Shown here: positions 17,605 to 26,265 of the stretch, in pieces
Position numbering within the stretch: position 1 is the first letter of the stretch
How the letters are laid out: each line of letters begins with the position of its first letter
Assembly (NCBI GenBank): GCA_020252485.1
Contig: JADCCX010000085.1
Span: 1-62,508, forward strand
DNA from: Methylocystis sp.
GTDB taxonomy: Bacteria > Pseudomonadota > Alphaproteobacteria > Rhizobiales > Beijerinckiaceae
Length of the DNA: 62,508 nt
Direction of reading: 5' to 3'
Program-made: the position numbers and the translations under genes
Notes under the pieces: generated by a model
Told to the model about the DNA's origin: nothing
The model's input: the letters and a program-made list of their open reading frames with translations, nothing else
Database searches by the model: none

Positions 17605-19407
17605 ATGAGCGACGCAGAAACCGCCTTCGTCAATCCCTTCCCCAACCCAAGCGAGGCTGAATGGCGCGCTCGCGTGGATTCCGTTCTCAAGGGCGGGGAT
17701 TTCACGAAGAAGCTGGTCTCCCGCACCCACGACGGCCTCTCCATTCAGCCGCTTTATGCGCGGCGCGCCGAAGCAACACTGGTGACCGGGGCGGCCCCCG
17801 GCCAGCCCTGGCGGGTGATGTGCCGGGTGGACCATCCCGATGCCGAGGCCGCCGCCGCGCAGGCGCGCGAGGACCTCGAAGGCGGGGCCGATGCGCTGGC
17901 GCTGGCGATGGCGGGCGGACGCTCGGCCCGCGGCTATGGCATCGCCTCTGACCGGCTCGCCGAGCTTGATGCTGTGCTCGCCGGTGTCCATCTCGACCTG
18001 ATCCGTCTCAGGCTCGATCTCGCGCCCGGCGGGCCCGTCCATGCGCTCGCCATTGCCGCGCTGCTGGAGAGGCGGAAGCTCAACCCTGCGCAGGTCGAGA
18101 TCGATTTCGGCATGGACCTGATCGGCGCGCTCACCCTGCCCGGTCAGCCGCCCGGGGATTGGGGCGGCATCGCGGCGCAGCTTGGCGAAACCATACTGGC
18201 GCTGAAAGCGCGGGGCTTCAGGGGGCCGTTCCTCACGGTGGATCTGCGGCCCTGGCACGAGGCGGGGGCGAGCGAGGGGCAGGAACTCGCCGCAGCGTTG
18301 GCTTCGGGCGTGCTCTCTCTCCGCGCGCTGGAGGCCCAAGGCATGGCGCTCGACGAGGCCTTCTCCGCCCTATCCTTCATCGTGCCCGTCGATGCGGATC
18401 AGTTTCTCGGCATCGCGAAGCTCAGGGCCTTGCGCAAGCTCTGGGCGAAGGCCGCTGCGGCCTGCGGCATCACGCCCGCGCCAGCCCTCATCCATGCCGA
18501 GACCTCGTGGCGGATGCTGACCCGGCGCGACAGCCATGTGAACATCCTGCGCAACACGATCGCCGCCTTTGCGGCGGGCGTGGGCGGCGCGGAAACGGTG
18601 ACGGTGCTGCCCTTCACGCAGGCGCTGGGGCTGCCCGATGCGGCGGCGCGGCGATTGGCGCGCAACACATCCATCGTCCTGATGGAGGAGGCGGGCCTCT
18701 GGCGCGTCGCCGACCCCGCCGCTGGCGCTGGCGGCTACGAGGCGCTGACCGACGCGCTCGCCGCCAAGGCCTGGGCCCTGTTCCAGGAAATCGAGAGCGA
18801 AGGCGGCCTGCTGGCGAGCCTGACCGGGGGCCATCTGCAGAGCCGCATCGCCGCGACAGCCGCCGCACGCGCGAAGGCCGCCGCCACGCGGCGCGAGCCG
18901 ATCACGGGCACGAGCGAATTCGCCGATCTGGCCGAGCTCGCTCCCGCAGTGCTGGACGTGCCGCCACGGACCCATCCGGCGGCGCAGATTTCCGCCATCG
19001 CACCGCTCGTGTCACACCGGACCGCCGAGCCGTTCGAGGCGCTGCGTGACAGGGCCGACGCCATTTTGGCTGCCACAGGCCAGCGGCCTCGCGTGACGCT
19101 CGTGACGCTGGGCGCGCTTGCCGATCATGCGGCGCGGCTCGCCTTCACGCGGAACCTCTTCGAGGCCGGCGGCATCGAGATCGCAGGGGACAGCCCGCTC
19201 GCCTGCCTCGTCGGATCGGATGCGGCCTATGCCGCCGAGGGCGCTGCAAGCGCTGCCTCTCTGAAAGCTTCCGGCAAGATTGTCTGGCTGGCCGGCCGCC
19301 CCAGCGAGCTGGAAGCGGCTTTGCGCACGGCCGGCGTGACACGGTTCGTCTTCGCCGGGTGTGATGTGATAGAGTGTTTGGGCAACGCCCTGGAGCTGGC
19401 AAGATGA
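17605..19407 (+). CDS. mutA: Methylmalonyl-CoA mutase small (beta) subunit
   Basis: A 600-residue non-catalytic partner of MutB. The TIM-barrel half is recognisable (SIQPLY near residue 47, [20 protein letters not shown] near 296-315, then [30 protein letters not shown]). The C-terminal domain has the B12-domain fold but no DxHxxG cobalt-ligand motif, as expected for the small subunit. The heterodimer interconverts methylmalonyl-CoA and succinyl-CoA in propionyl-CoA metabolism. Its stop at 19405-19407 overlaps an ATG (ATGA) that begins a duplicated mutB start rather than mutB itself, see the repeat entries. The start is the ATG at 17605. Confidence 0.92.
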   Translation: MSDAETAFVNPFPNPSEAEWRARVDSVLKGGDFTKKLVSRTHDGLSIQPLYARRAEATLVTGAAPGQPWRVMCRVDHPDAEAAAAQAREDLEGGADALALAMAGGRSARGYGIASDRLAELDAVLAGVHLDLIRLRLDLAPGGPVHALAIAALLERRKLNPAQVEIDFGMDLIGALTLPGQPPGDWGGIAAQLGETILALKARGFRGPFLTVDLRPWHEAGASEGQELAAALASGVLSLRALEAQGMALDEAFSALSFIVPVDADQFLGIAKLRALRKLWAKAAAACGITPAPALIHAETSWRMLTRRDSHVNILRNTIAAFAAGVGGAETVTVLPFTQALGLPDAAARRLARNTSIVLMEEAGLWRVADPAAGAGGYEALTDALAAKAWALFQEIESEGGLLASLTGGHLQSRIAATAAARAKAAATRREPITGTSEFADLAELAPAVLDVPPRTHPAAQISAIAPLVSHRTAEPFEALRDRADAILAATGQRPRVTLVTLGALADHAARLAFTRNLFEAGGIEIAGDSPLACLVGSDAAYAAEGAASAASLKASGKIVWLAGRPSELEAALRTAGVTRFVFAGCDVIECLGNALELAR

Positions 19408-19649
19408 CCCGCATCCCGAACTTCGCCAAGATCGACTCGACGAGCGCCAGCGCCTACCCCTCTCCCCGCTGGCGGGGAGAGGGCCGGGGTGAGGGGCCAG
19501 CTGGGGGGCCAAGTGAGAGGCCAAGTGAGGGGCTGGGCGAGCGCGCTCTGCCGATTCCGCCCGATTCCCCCGGCCCCTCATCCGGCGCTGCGCGCCACCT
19601 TCTCCCCGCGAGCGGGGAGAAGGAATCCTGGCTCACGCCGGAAGAGATT
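19404..19649 (+). repeat. Copy A of a duplicated mutB 5' end containing a palindromic element
   Basis: This stretch starts at the ATG overlapping the mutA stop and is closely similar to 20395-20628, the true mutB start, until similarity ends at GATT. It encodes [15 protein letters not shown], then a palindromic repeat (about 19449-19625), then ESWLTPEE. The element has terminal hairpins of the CTCCCCGC / GCGGGGAG kind at 19460-19481 and 19600-19623. Copy A is 12 bases longer than copy B, and the frame is kept in both. Confidence 0.8.
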
Positions 19650-19940
19650 GGCACATACAAGCTAAGACCGTTCAAGGAACTGACCGACGAATGGATGAAG
19701 GATCCCGCCTTCCGCGAGGGCTATGAGAACATGCCCATCGAGTTCCTGCTGATGCTGGAGGTGTCCTCCGCCCGGGCCCGTTCCGGTCTCACGCAGGCCG
19801 ATATCGCCAGGCGCATGGGCACCACGCAATCCGCCGTGGCGCGGCTGGAAACCGAGCGCCTGCCCTCCCTGCGGACGCTGAAGCGCTATGCCGAGGCCGT
19901 GGGCGCGAAGCTGGTGGTCAAGCTGGAGGAGAAGGGGTGA
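19404..19940 (+). CDS. Chimeric ORF: duplicated MutB N-terminus joined to an XRE-family helix-turn-helix protein
   Basis: A 178-residue frame. Residues 1-82 repeat the MutB start including the translated palindromic element. From about residue 84 (YKLRPFKELTDEWMKDP) the sequence is a short XRE/HigA-like DNA-binding protein with the helix-turn-helix LTQADIARRMGTTQSAVARLE near 131-151. Such proteins are usually antitoxins paired with a HigB/RelE toxin upstream, and no toxin gene is visible. The native regulator start is unclear; ATG 19692 (MKDPAF) is the first internal Met. The frame overlaps the next gene by GTGA. Either a fused protein or the short regulator could be made. The cassette looks acquired. 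Confidence 0.7.
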   Translation: MTRIPNFAKIDSTSASAYPSPRWRGEGRGEGPAGGPSERPSEGLGERALPIPPDSPGPSSGAARHLLPASGEKESWLTPEEIGTYKLRPFKELTDEWMKDPAFREGYENMPIEFLLMLEVSSARARSGLTQADIARRMGTTQSAVARLETERLPSLRTLKRYAEAVGAKLVVKLEEKG

Positions 19941-20398
19941 ACGAAAGTAATTCTACCTCTGGTCGCCAGATTGGAGCTTTTGCCGAGCGCCGAATAGAGC
20001 GCATCAGGCGCGAAATTGCTTTGCTGGAGATCATGAATGAAACTCTCTGGCAGCAATCGTTGAAATGCGCGGCGCTTATTGTCGGCGGCCTATCTGGCAT
20101 CTTCTTGATCTGTGCAGCAAAACTCAACTGGTTTGGTTTCACTCCGGTTGAGGTCACATTACTATCTGCGCTGGTGGCCTTCGGCTGCTGGTGGTTTGGC
20201 CGATATTCAAAGATTCTTGGACTTACTCTGGGGTTTCTTGCCCTTGCGATCATTTTTGAAGACGCTTCGTTAGACGAAGTTTCGGGAGATGACGTGAAGG
20301 AAGCACTTAAACCGTCCACGAGTGAGCGGCGTCGGCTGAAGGCTGCGGCGGCACTGAAAAAACGCAAGGTTCTTCTCGCGCTTATGGAGGCGAAATGA
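19937..20398 (+). CDS. Hypothetical small membrane protein, low GC
   Basis: A 153-residue protein with no family I recognise. Residues 10-40 are charged and likely helical ([18 protein letters not shown]). Three hydrophobic segments follow at about 45-62, 68-88 and 93-108, and then a basic C-terminal tail ([16 protein letters not shown]). It starts with GTG 19937 overlapping the XRE stop (GTGA), so both are one unit. Base composition and codon use are clearly less GC-rich than the flanking mut genes, a sign of transfer. It ends four bases into the true mutB start. Function unknown; it may be the effector partner of the XRE regulator. Confidence 0.6.
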   Translation: MNESNSTSGRQIGAFAERRIERIRREIALLEIMNETLWQQSLKCAALIVGGLSGIFLICAAKLNWFGFTPVEVTLLSALVAFGCWWFGRYSKILGLTLGFLALAIIFEDASLDEVSGDDVKEALKPSTSERRRLKAAAALKKRKVLLALMEAK

Positions 20399-20628
20399 AC
20401 AAAATCCCGAATTTCGCCGAGATCGACTGGACGAGCGCCAGCGCCTCCCCCTCTCCCCGCTGGCGGGGAGAGGGCCGGGGTGAGGGGCCAGCTGATGGGC
20501 CGGGTGAGGGGCCGGTTGAGCGCACGCCAGGCGTTCCGCCCCATCCCCCTAGCCCCTCATCCGGCGCTGCGCGCCACCTTCTCCCCGCAGGCGGGGAGAA
20601 GGAATCCTGGCTCACACCTGAGGGGATT
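20395..20628 (+). repeat. Copy B of the duplicated mutB 5' end with in-frame palindromic element
   Basis: This is the second copy of the 19404-19649 duplication, here joined to the intact remainder of mutB. The palindromic element spans about 20440-20604, with hairpins at 20451-20472 and 20578-20601, and adds about 55 codons rich in Gly, Pro, Ser and Arg to MutB. Confidence 0.8.
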
Positions 20629-22713
20629 GCGGTGAAGCCGGCCTACGCTCCCGCAGATATCGCAGGCCTCGGCTTCGTCGACAGCTTCCCCGGAATCGCG
20701 CCCTATCTGCGCGGCCCCTATCCCACCATGTATGTCAACCAGCCCTGGACGATCCGGCAATATGCCGGGTTCTCGACGGCGGAGGATTCGAACGCCTTCT
20801 ACCGGCGCAATCTCGCGGCCGGCCAGAAGGGGCTTTCCGTCGCCTTCGATCTGGCGACGCACCGGGGCTATGACAGCGATCATCCGCGCGTCACGGGCGA
20901 TGTCGGCATGGCGGGCGTGGCGATCGATTCGATCCTCGACATGCGCACGCTGTTCGACCGGATACCGCTCGATCAGATGTCGGTATCGATGACGATGAAC
21001 GGCGCGGTGCTGCCAATCCTCGCCCTTTTCATCGTGGCGGCGGAGGAGCAGGGCGTGCCGGCGGCGAAGCTTTCCGGCACCATCCAGAACGATATTCTCA
21101 AGGAGTTCATGGTCCGCAACACCTATATCTATCCGCCCAAGGGCTCGATGCGGATCATCGCGGATATCTTCGCCTTCACGGCGAAGGAGATGCCGAAATT
21201 CAATTCCATCTCGATCTCCGGCTACCATATGCAGGAGGCCGGCGCGACACAGGACCTCGAACTCGCCTACACGCTTGCCGATGGCGTCGAATATCTGCGG
21301 GCGGGCATCGCAGCGGGGCTGGATGTGGATACGTTCGCGCCGCGCCTCTCGTTCTTCTGGGCCATCGGCATGAATTTCTTCATGGAGGTGGCGAAGCTCA
21401 GAGCGGCGCGGCTGCTCTGGGCGAAGCTCGTCAAGGATTTCAACCCGAAAAGCGAAAAGTCCCTGCCCTTGCGCACCCATTGCCAGACCTCCGGCTGGTC
21501 GCTGACCGCGCAGGATGTGATGAACAACGCGGTGCGCACGATGGTGGAGGCGATGGCGGCGACGCAGGGCGGCACGCAATCGCTGCACACCAATTCGCTG
21601 GACGAGGCGCTGGCGCTGCCGACGGATTTCTCCGCCCGCATCGCCCGCAACACGCAAATCCTGCTGCAGCAGGAAAGCGGCACGACGCGGATCATCGACC
21701 CCTGGGGCGGGAGCTATTATGTCGAGCGCCTGACCGCCGATCTCGCCAACCGGGCCTGGGGCCATATCCAGGAGGTGGAGCGCCTGGGCGGCATGGCGAA
21801 AGCCATCGAGGCCGGCATCCCGAAGCTGCGCATCGAGGAAGCCTCCGCCATGCGGCAGGGCGCCATCGACAGCGGCCAGCAGGTCATCGTCGGCGTCAAC
21901 AAATACCAGCCGCTCAGCGAGCCGCCCATCCCCGTGCTCAAGGTCGATAATGCCGCCGTGCGCGCGGCCCAGCTCGCCAAGCTCGCGCAACTCAGGGCCG
22001 AGCGGAACCCCGCCGAGGTGGAGGCCAAGCTCGCGGCGCTTACGGCAGCTGCCGCCTCGCCCGGCGGCTCCGGCATGGAGGGCAACCTCCTGAAGCTCGC
22101 AGTCGATGCCGCCCGCGCCAAGGCGACGGTGGGCGAGATCAGTCTGGCGCTGGAAAAGGCATGGGGCCGCCACAAGGCGGAGATCAAGGTGATCTCCGGC
22201 GTCTATTCGAGAGCCTTCGGCAACGACAACCCGGTGATCGACCGCGTGCGCGGCATGACGCGCGCCTTCCGGGACAATGACAGCCGCGCACCGAAGATCC
22301 TTGTCGCCAAAATGGGACAGGACGGGCATGACCGCGGCCAGAAGGTGATTGCCTCGGCCTTCGCCGACCTTGGCTTCGACGTGGAGATCGGCGCCCTCTT
22401 CGCCACACCCGACGAGGCAGCAGCCGAGGCCGTTGCGGGCAATGTGCATGTCATCGGCGTCTCGTCGCTGGCGGCGGGGCACCTGACACTGGTGCCGGAG
22501 CTCAAGGAGGCCCTCGCCAGAGAGGGCCGGCCGGATATCATGATCGTTGTCGGCGGCGTCATCCCGCCCGAAGATGTGCAGATCCTGCTCGACATGGGCG
22601 CTGCCGCCGTTTTCCCGCCTGGAACCAACATTCCCGAGGCGGCGGCGAAGCTGCTCGACAAGCTGAACCTGAAGCTCGGCTACGCCCAGCCGCCTGTCCG
22701 GGCCGCCGGGTGA
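20395..22713 (+). CDS. mutB: Methylmalonyl-CoA mutase large (alpha) subunit with an N-terminal repeat insertion
   Basis: A 772-residue catalytic subunit, about 50 longer than usual. From residue 71 on it is a standard mutase: [31 protein letters not shown], the barrel with [13 protein letters not shown], and a C-terminal B12-binding domain with DGHDRG (cobalt-ligand His near 645). It isomerises methylmalonyl-CoA to succinyl-CoA with adenosylcobalamin. Residues 16-70 derive from a palindromic repeat inserted in frame between IDWTSA and SWLTPEG. This extra segment lies in the N-terminal extension that contacts the partner subunit, so activity is probably kept. An XRE and membrane protein cassette separates it from mutA. 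Confidence 0.93.
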   Translation: MNKIPNFAEIDWTSASASPSPRWRGEGRGEGPADGPGEGPVERTPGVPPHPPSPSSGAARHLLPAGGEKESWLTPEGIAVKPAYAPADIAGLGFVDSFPGIAPYLRGPYPTMYVNQPWTIRQYAGFSTAEDSNAFYRRNLAAGQKGLSVAFDLATHRGYDSDHPRVTGDVGMAGVAIDSILDMRTLFDRIPLDQMSVSMTMNGAVLPILALFIVAAEEQGVPAAKLSGTIQNDILKEFMVRNTYIYPPKGSMRIIADIFAFTAKEMPKFNSISISGYHMQEAGATQDLELAYTLADGVEYLRAGIAAGLDVDTFAPRLSFFWAIGMNFFMEVAKLRAARLLWAKLVKDFNPKSEKSLPLRTHCQTSGWSLTAQDVMNNAVRTMVEAMAATQGGTQSLHTNSLDEALALPTDFSARIARNTQILLQQESGTTRIIDPWGGSYYVERLTADLANRAWGHIQEVERLGGMAKAIEAGIPKLRIEEASAMRQGAIDSGQQVIVGVNKYQPLSEPPIPVLKVDNAAVRAAQLAKLAQLRAERNPAEVEAKLAALTAAAASPGGSGMEGNLLKLAVDAARAKATVGEISLALEKAWGRHKAEIKVISGVYSRAFGNDNPVIDRVRGMTRAFRDNDSRAPKILVAKMGQDGHDRGQKVIASAFADLGFDVEIGALFATPDEAAAEAVAGNVHVIGVSSLAAGHLTLVPELKEALAREGRPDIMIVVGGVIPPEDVQILLDMGAAAVFPPGTNIPEAAAKLLDKLNLKLGYAQPPVRAAG

Positions 22714-22716
22714 GCC

Positions 22717-23811
22717 ATGAAAAAACTGAAGGCATCGCATCCGACGACAAAGCCTGCGCGGGGTACGACCGCAGCTATCGGCAAACCCGTCAACCTTGCG
22801 CTGCAAGGCGGTGGAGCCCATGGCGCCTTCACCTGGGGCGTGCTGGACCGGCTGCTCGATGATGACCGCTTTGCGCTGGAGGCCATCAGCGCCACCAGCG
22901 CGGGCGCGATGAACGCGGTCGTCATGGCGCATGGCATCTCGCTCGGAGGGCGCGAGGGCGGCCGCCGCAAGCTCGAGGAATTCTGGCGCGAGATCAGCCG
23001 CTCGTCCGGAAGCATGTTCGGCGGGCTGCCCAGTCCGGACAGCTTTCCCTTTTCGGAATGGCCGATGCTTGCGCCCTGGCTGGCCCTGCCGACGCCTGCC
23101 TTCCTGTGGTTCCAGTCCGTCTCCAACTATCTGTCGCCCTATGACCTCAACCCGTTCGATTTCAACCCGCTCAGGCAGGTGCTGACCTCCGTCGTCGACT
23201 TCGAGCATCTGCAGCAATGCCCCATCACGTCACGGCTTTTCATCAACGCGACCAATGTGCGCAGCGGCAAAGTCAAGGTGTTTGAGAACCATGAACTCTC
23301 CGCCGAGGCGGTGCTGGCCTCGGCCTGTCTGCCGGCCATCTTCAAGGCCGTCGAGATCAAGGGCGAGTTCTACTGGGATGGCGGCTATTCCGGCAATCCG
23401 GCGATCTTCCCCCTGATTTACAATGGCGCTTCACGGGATGTGATCATCGTGCCGATCAACCCCGTCCGCCGCGAGAAGGTGCCGCAGACGGCAGCGGAAA
23501 TCCGCGACCGGATGAACGAGATTTCGTTCAACGCGCCCCTTATGGGCGAAATGCGCGCCATCGCCTTCGTCACGAAGCTGATGGAGGAGAACCGGCTCGA
23601 CGCTTCCCGCTACCGCCGCATGCTGATCCACGCGATCGCCGACGATGCGGAGATGATCAGCCTCAGCGCCGATACGAAATACCGGACTGACTGGCCGTTC
23701 CTGACCGGCCTGAGAGATGCGGGCATCCGGGCGGCGGAACGGTGGCTCACCGCCCATGCCGATCAGGTTGGCCACAAGACCACGATCGACCTCGTGGCGG
23801 ATTACCTCTGA
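22717..23811 (+). CDS. Patatin-like phospholipase family protein
   Basis: A 364-residue predicted lipid acyl hydrolase. The oxyanion loop LALQGGGAHGAFTWGVLD lies near residues 27-44. The nucleophile elbow reads SATSAGAMNA near 59-68, with Ala where the first Gly of GxSxG is usual. The catalytic dyad Asp sits in YWDGGYSGNP near 213. No signal peptide is seen, so it is cytoplasmic or peripherally membrane-bound. It begins four bases after the mutB stop and may be read through from the mut operon. It is convergent with the DUF900 hydrolase gene (6 bp apart). Confidence 0.85.
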   Translation: MKKLKASHPTTKPARGTTAAIGKPVNLALQGGGAHGAFTWGVLDRLLDDDRFALEAISATSAGAMNAVVMAHGISLGGREGGRRKLEEFWREISRSSGSMFGGLPSPDSFPFSEWPMLAPWLALPTPAFLWFQSVSNYLSPYDLNPFDFNPLRQVLTSVVDFEHLQQCPITSRLFINATNVRSGKVKVFENHELSAEAVLASACLPAIFKAVEIKGEFYWDGGYSGNPAIFPLIYNGASRDVIIVPINPVRREKVPQTAAEIRDRMNEISFNAPLMGEMRAIAFVTKLMEENRLDASRYRRMLIHAIADDAEMISLSADTKYRTDWPFLTGLRDAGIRAAERWLTAHADQVGHKTTIDLVADYL

Positions 23812-23817
23812 GGGGTG

Positions 23818-24828
23818 TCAGCCACGGCCGCGTTCGATCGCGCGGCGGACGACGGCGCGGACATCGCTGTCGCTCAGGAAGAGGTCATGCTTGACCATGG
23901 TCCAGCCGCCGTAATCGCTGGCATCGACCACCTTGACGCCCAGGCCTTCCAATTGTTCGCGCGAGGCGCCGCCGACCCTGGGGACACCGCCGGCGATCCT
24001 GCGGGAGACCTCCAGCGCGCGGTCGCTGGTCGATGAGATGACGGTGATCTTGTCGCTCAGCGAGCGCAACCGGCGCATGGCGTTGTCGAAAAGGTCGAAA
24101 TCGATATCGGGCGAGGCGAGGACCACTGCGCCAAGGCGGGCGCCATAAACATCGCCGTGCCGGGCCCACAGCTGGCGCAAAGCCTCGATGGTGAGCAAAG
24201 TCCCCATGCTATGCGCGACGATATAGAGGCGCGACGCCCCTCCCTCCCCCAGCAGCGTGATCAGGAGCTCCTCGAGCGCGTCGCGCGAGATGAGCGCGCT
24301 TTCGCGGTCGTAGCCGTAATCCAGCAGCGCCGCCTTGGAAGGCCAGGAAAACGCCATGCGCTTCCCTGAAAAGCCGATGCCTTCCGCCAGCTCGATGCCG
24401 CCCGCCACAGCACTCTCGAAACTCTCCTTGTAGCCATGGACGTAAAGCAGAACCTCGCGCCGGCCGACCTCCGCCGTCACCACTTCCGCTGCCGGACCTG
24501 GCTCCGGCGTGACGGACTTGATCGTCCAGGCGCCGAAAAAGGCCGATTGGGCCTGCGCCACCAGGCCGGTATCGGGACGGTTGAACACCACGCGGACCGC
24601 TGTCGCCTGCTCGGCCCGCTCGGGCCCGAACCAAGGGGACTTCAATCCGCCCTTCACCGCTCTGCGGGTCGTTACCGCCAGAAGATCAGGATCGTAGCCG
24701 GGGGGCGTCACCGAGGCGCGGCCCGCCGGGCCCACCGCCATCACATCCGGGATGCAGCCGCTCAAGCCCAGACCAAGCAGGCTGGCCGAACCGGAGAGAA
24801 ACATGCGTCGGGTGGCGCCGGAGGTCAT
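23818..24828 (-). CDS. DUF900-type alpha/beta hydrolase, probable lipoprotein
   Basis: A 336-residue exported hydrolase. The start ATG 24828 gives a twin-arginine-like leader (TRRMFLSGS) with a lipobox LSGC at about residues 25-28, so it is probably anchored in the membrane. The fold is marked by LLYVHGYKESF (oxyanion region), the nucleophile elbow VAHSMGT and the acid region VLASPDIDFDLF. The family (like Rhizobium DUF900 proteins) lacks a firm substrate; esterase activity is assumed. The frame is open further upstream, but that part lacks family similarity and would bury the leader. Confidence 0.78.
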   Translation of the reverse strand: MTSGATRRMFLSGSASLLGLGLSGCIPDVMAVGPAGRASVTPPGYDPDLLAVTTRRAVKGGLKSPWFGPERAEQATAVRVVFNRPDTGLVAQAQSAFFGAWTIKSVTPEPGPAAEVVTAEVGRREVLLYVHGYKESFESAVAGGIELAEGIGFSGKRMAFSWPSKAALLDYGYDRESALISRDALEELLITLLGEGGASRLYIVAHSMGTLLTIEALRQLWARHGDVYGARLGAVVLASPDIDFDLFDNAMRRLRSLSDKITVISSTSDRALEVSRRIAGGVPRVGGASREQLEGLGVKVVDASDYGGWTMVKHDLFLSDSDVRAVVRRAIERGRG

Positions 24829-25077
24829 GCGCGAGCGATATCCAGGGTTGGGAAAGAAGGACCGTCTAGTCGCATTCCGCCCGGGCCGCAACTCGCTCAC
24901 CCGGCCACGGGATGCGGCGGCTTGCAACTGCTTTCTCCTTCCTCCGCTAGGGTGAGCTTGAGGCCGCATTATGGCTGGGAGCTGACAGACGCCCTTTCGA
25001 AGGATTGCATGCAGGAGGGCCCTCCCGCCGCGCTCGTTTGTCCGCTAAGGACACAGCAAGACAAGGGCAACGAAGCA

Positions 25078-26262
25078 ATGCAGCTTGAACCGGGGACGGA
25101 AGAGGAGGTGGCCGTGGCCGTACGCGAGGCCCGCGCCGCGAAAGCGCCGCTGCGCATCGAGGGCGGCGGCACGCGTTCCGGCCTCGGCCGCCCGAGTCAG
25201 GCGGCGCGCACCCTGTCCCTAAAGAAGCTCTCCGGCATCACGCTCTACGAGCCCTCGGAAATGGTGATCGGCGCCTGGGCCGGAACCCCGCTTGCACAGG
25301 TGCAGAAGGCGCTCGACGGGAAGGGCCAGATGCTGGCTTTCGAGCCACCCGATTACCGAACGCTCTACGGCTCCAGCGGTGAGCCAAGCATCGGCGCGGT
25401 CGCCGCCTGCGCTCTCGCCGGGCCGCGCCGGGTGATGGCGGGCGGCGCGCGCGACAGCCTGATCGGCGTGCGCTTCGTCAATGGCAGGGGCGAAATCATC
25501 AAGAACGGCGGCCGGGTGATGAAGAACGTCACCGGCCTCGATCTGGTGAAGCTGCAGGCAGGCGCCTTCGGCACGCTCGGCGTGCTGACCGAAGTGATTT
25601 TCAAGGTGATCCCCAAGCCGCCGGCTGAGGCGACGCTGGTTTTCGAGTGGCTGGCCGACGCCGAAGCGATCGAGGCGCTCTGCGCTGCGATGACCTCGCC
25701 CTTCGAGCCGACGGGCGCGGCGCATCTGCCTGCAGGCATTGGCTCGCCGGCTGCGCGCACGCTCATCCGGATCGAGGGCTTCCCCGAACAGATCGCCTAT
25801 CGCAGCGGCGAGATCGCCAAACGGCTTTCCCGGCACGGAACACTAGCAAGGATCCATGAGGCCGAGCATGGCGCGCTCTGGCGATCGATCGGCGAGGCCG
25901 CCCCGCTGACGGAACCCTCTGACGAGGCGCTCTGGCGCATCTCCGTCGCGCCGGGCAAGGCGGTCGCGCTTACGGCATCGATTGCGGCGAAACGGGTGCA
26001 GCGGCACTTCTACGACTGGTCGGGCGGCCTGATCTGGCTGGCGACGCCGGAGGATGGCGGCGCGGGCGCGCAGCTCATCCAGTCGCTTGCGGCAGAGGCC
26101 GGCGGCCATGCCACGCTGATCCGCGGCTCCGATGCCTTGCGCGCCAGCATTCCTGTGTTTCAGCCGCTCGCCCCGGCGATCCAGAAGCTGCAGGCGGGCC
26201 TGAAGGCCAGTTTCGATCCGGACGGGATCCTCAATCCCGGCCGCATGTACGCAGGGATGTGA
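25078..26262 (+). CDS. glcE: Glycolate oxidase FAD-binding subunit
   Basis: A 394-residue FAD-linked subunit of the membrane-associated glycolate dehydrogenase complex (GlcDEF). The PCMH-type FAD domain is visible in IEGGGTRSGLGRP near residue 27, SIGAVAACALAGPRRVMAGGA near 103 and GRVMKNVTGLDLVKLQAGAFGTLG near 143-166, with a C-terminal DPDGILNPGRMY. The complex oxidises glycolate to glyoxylate. glcD normally precedes this gene but is absent here; the upstream neighbour is the divergent DUF900 gene. ATG 25078 was chosen since the longer frame upstream overlaps that gene antisense. glcF follows after three bases. Confidence 0.9.
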   Translation: MQLEPGTEEEVAVAVREARAAKAPLRIEGGGTRSGLGRPSQAARTLSLKKLSGITLYEPSEMVIGAWAGTPLAQVQKALDGKGQMLAFEPPDYRTLYGSSGEPSIGAVAACALAGPRRVMAGGARDSLIGVRFVNGRGEIIKNGGRVMKNVTGLDLVKLQAGAFGTLGVLTEVIFKVIPKPPAEATLVFEWLADAEAIEALCAAMTSPFEPTGAAHLPAGIGSPAARTLIRIEGFPEQIAYRSGEIAKRLSRHGTLARIHEAEHGALWRSIGEAAPLTEPSDEALWRISVAPGKAVALTASIAAKRVQRHFYDWSGGLIWLATPEDGGAGAQLIQSLAAEAGGHATLIRGSDALRASIPVFQPLAPAIQKLQAGLKASFDPDGILNPGRMYAGM

Positions 26263-26265
26263 GCG

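Noticed and set aside
20557-23217. 886-codon open frame on the minus strand
   Set aside because: It lies opposite mutB and the patatin gene and shows no family motif. Long antisense frames are expected at this GC content.
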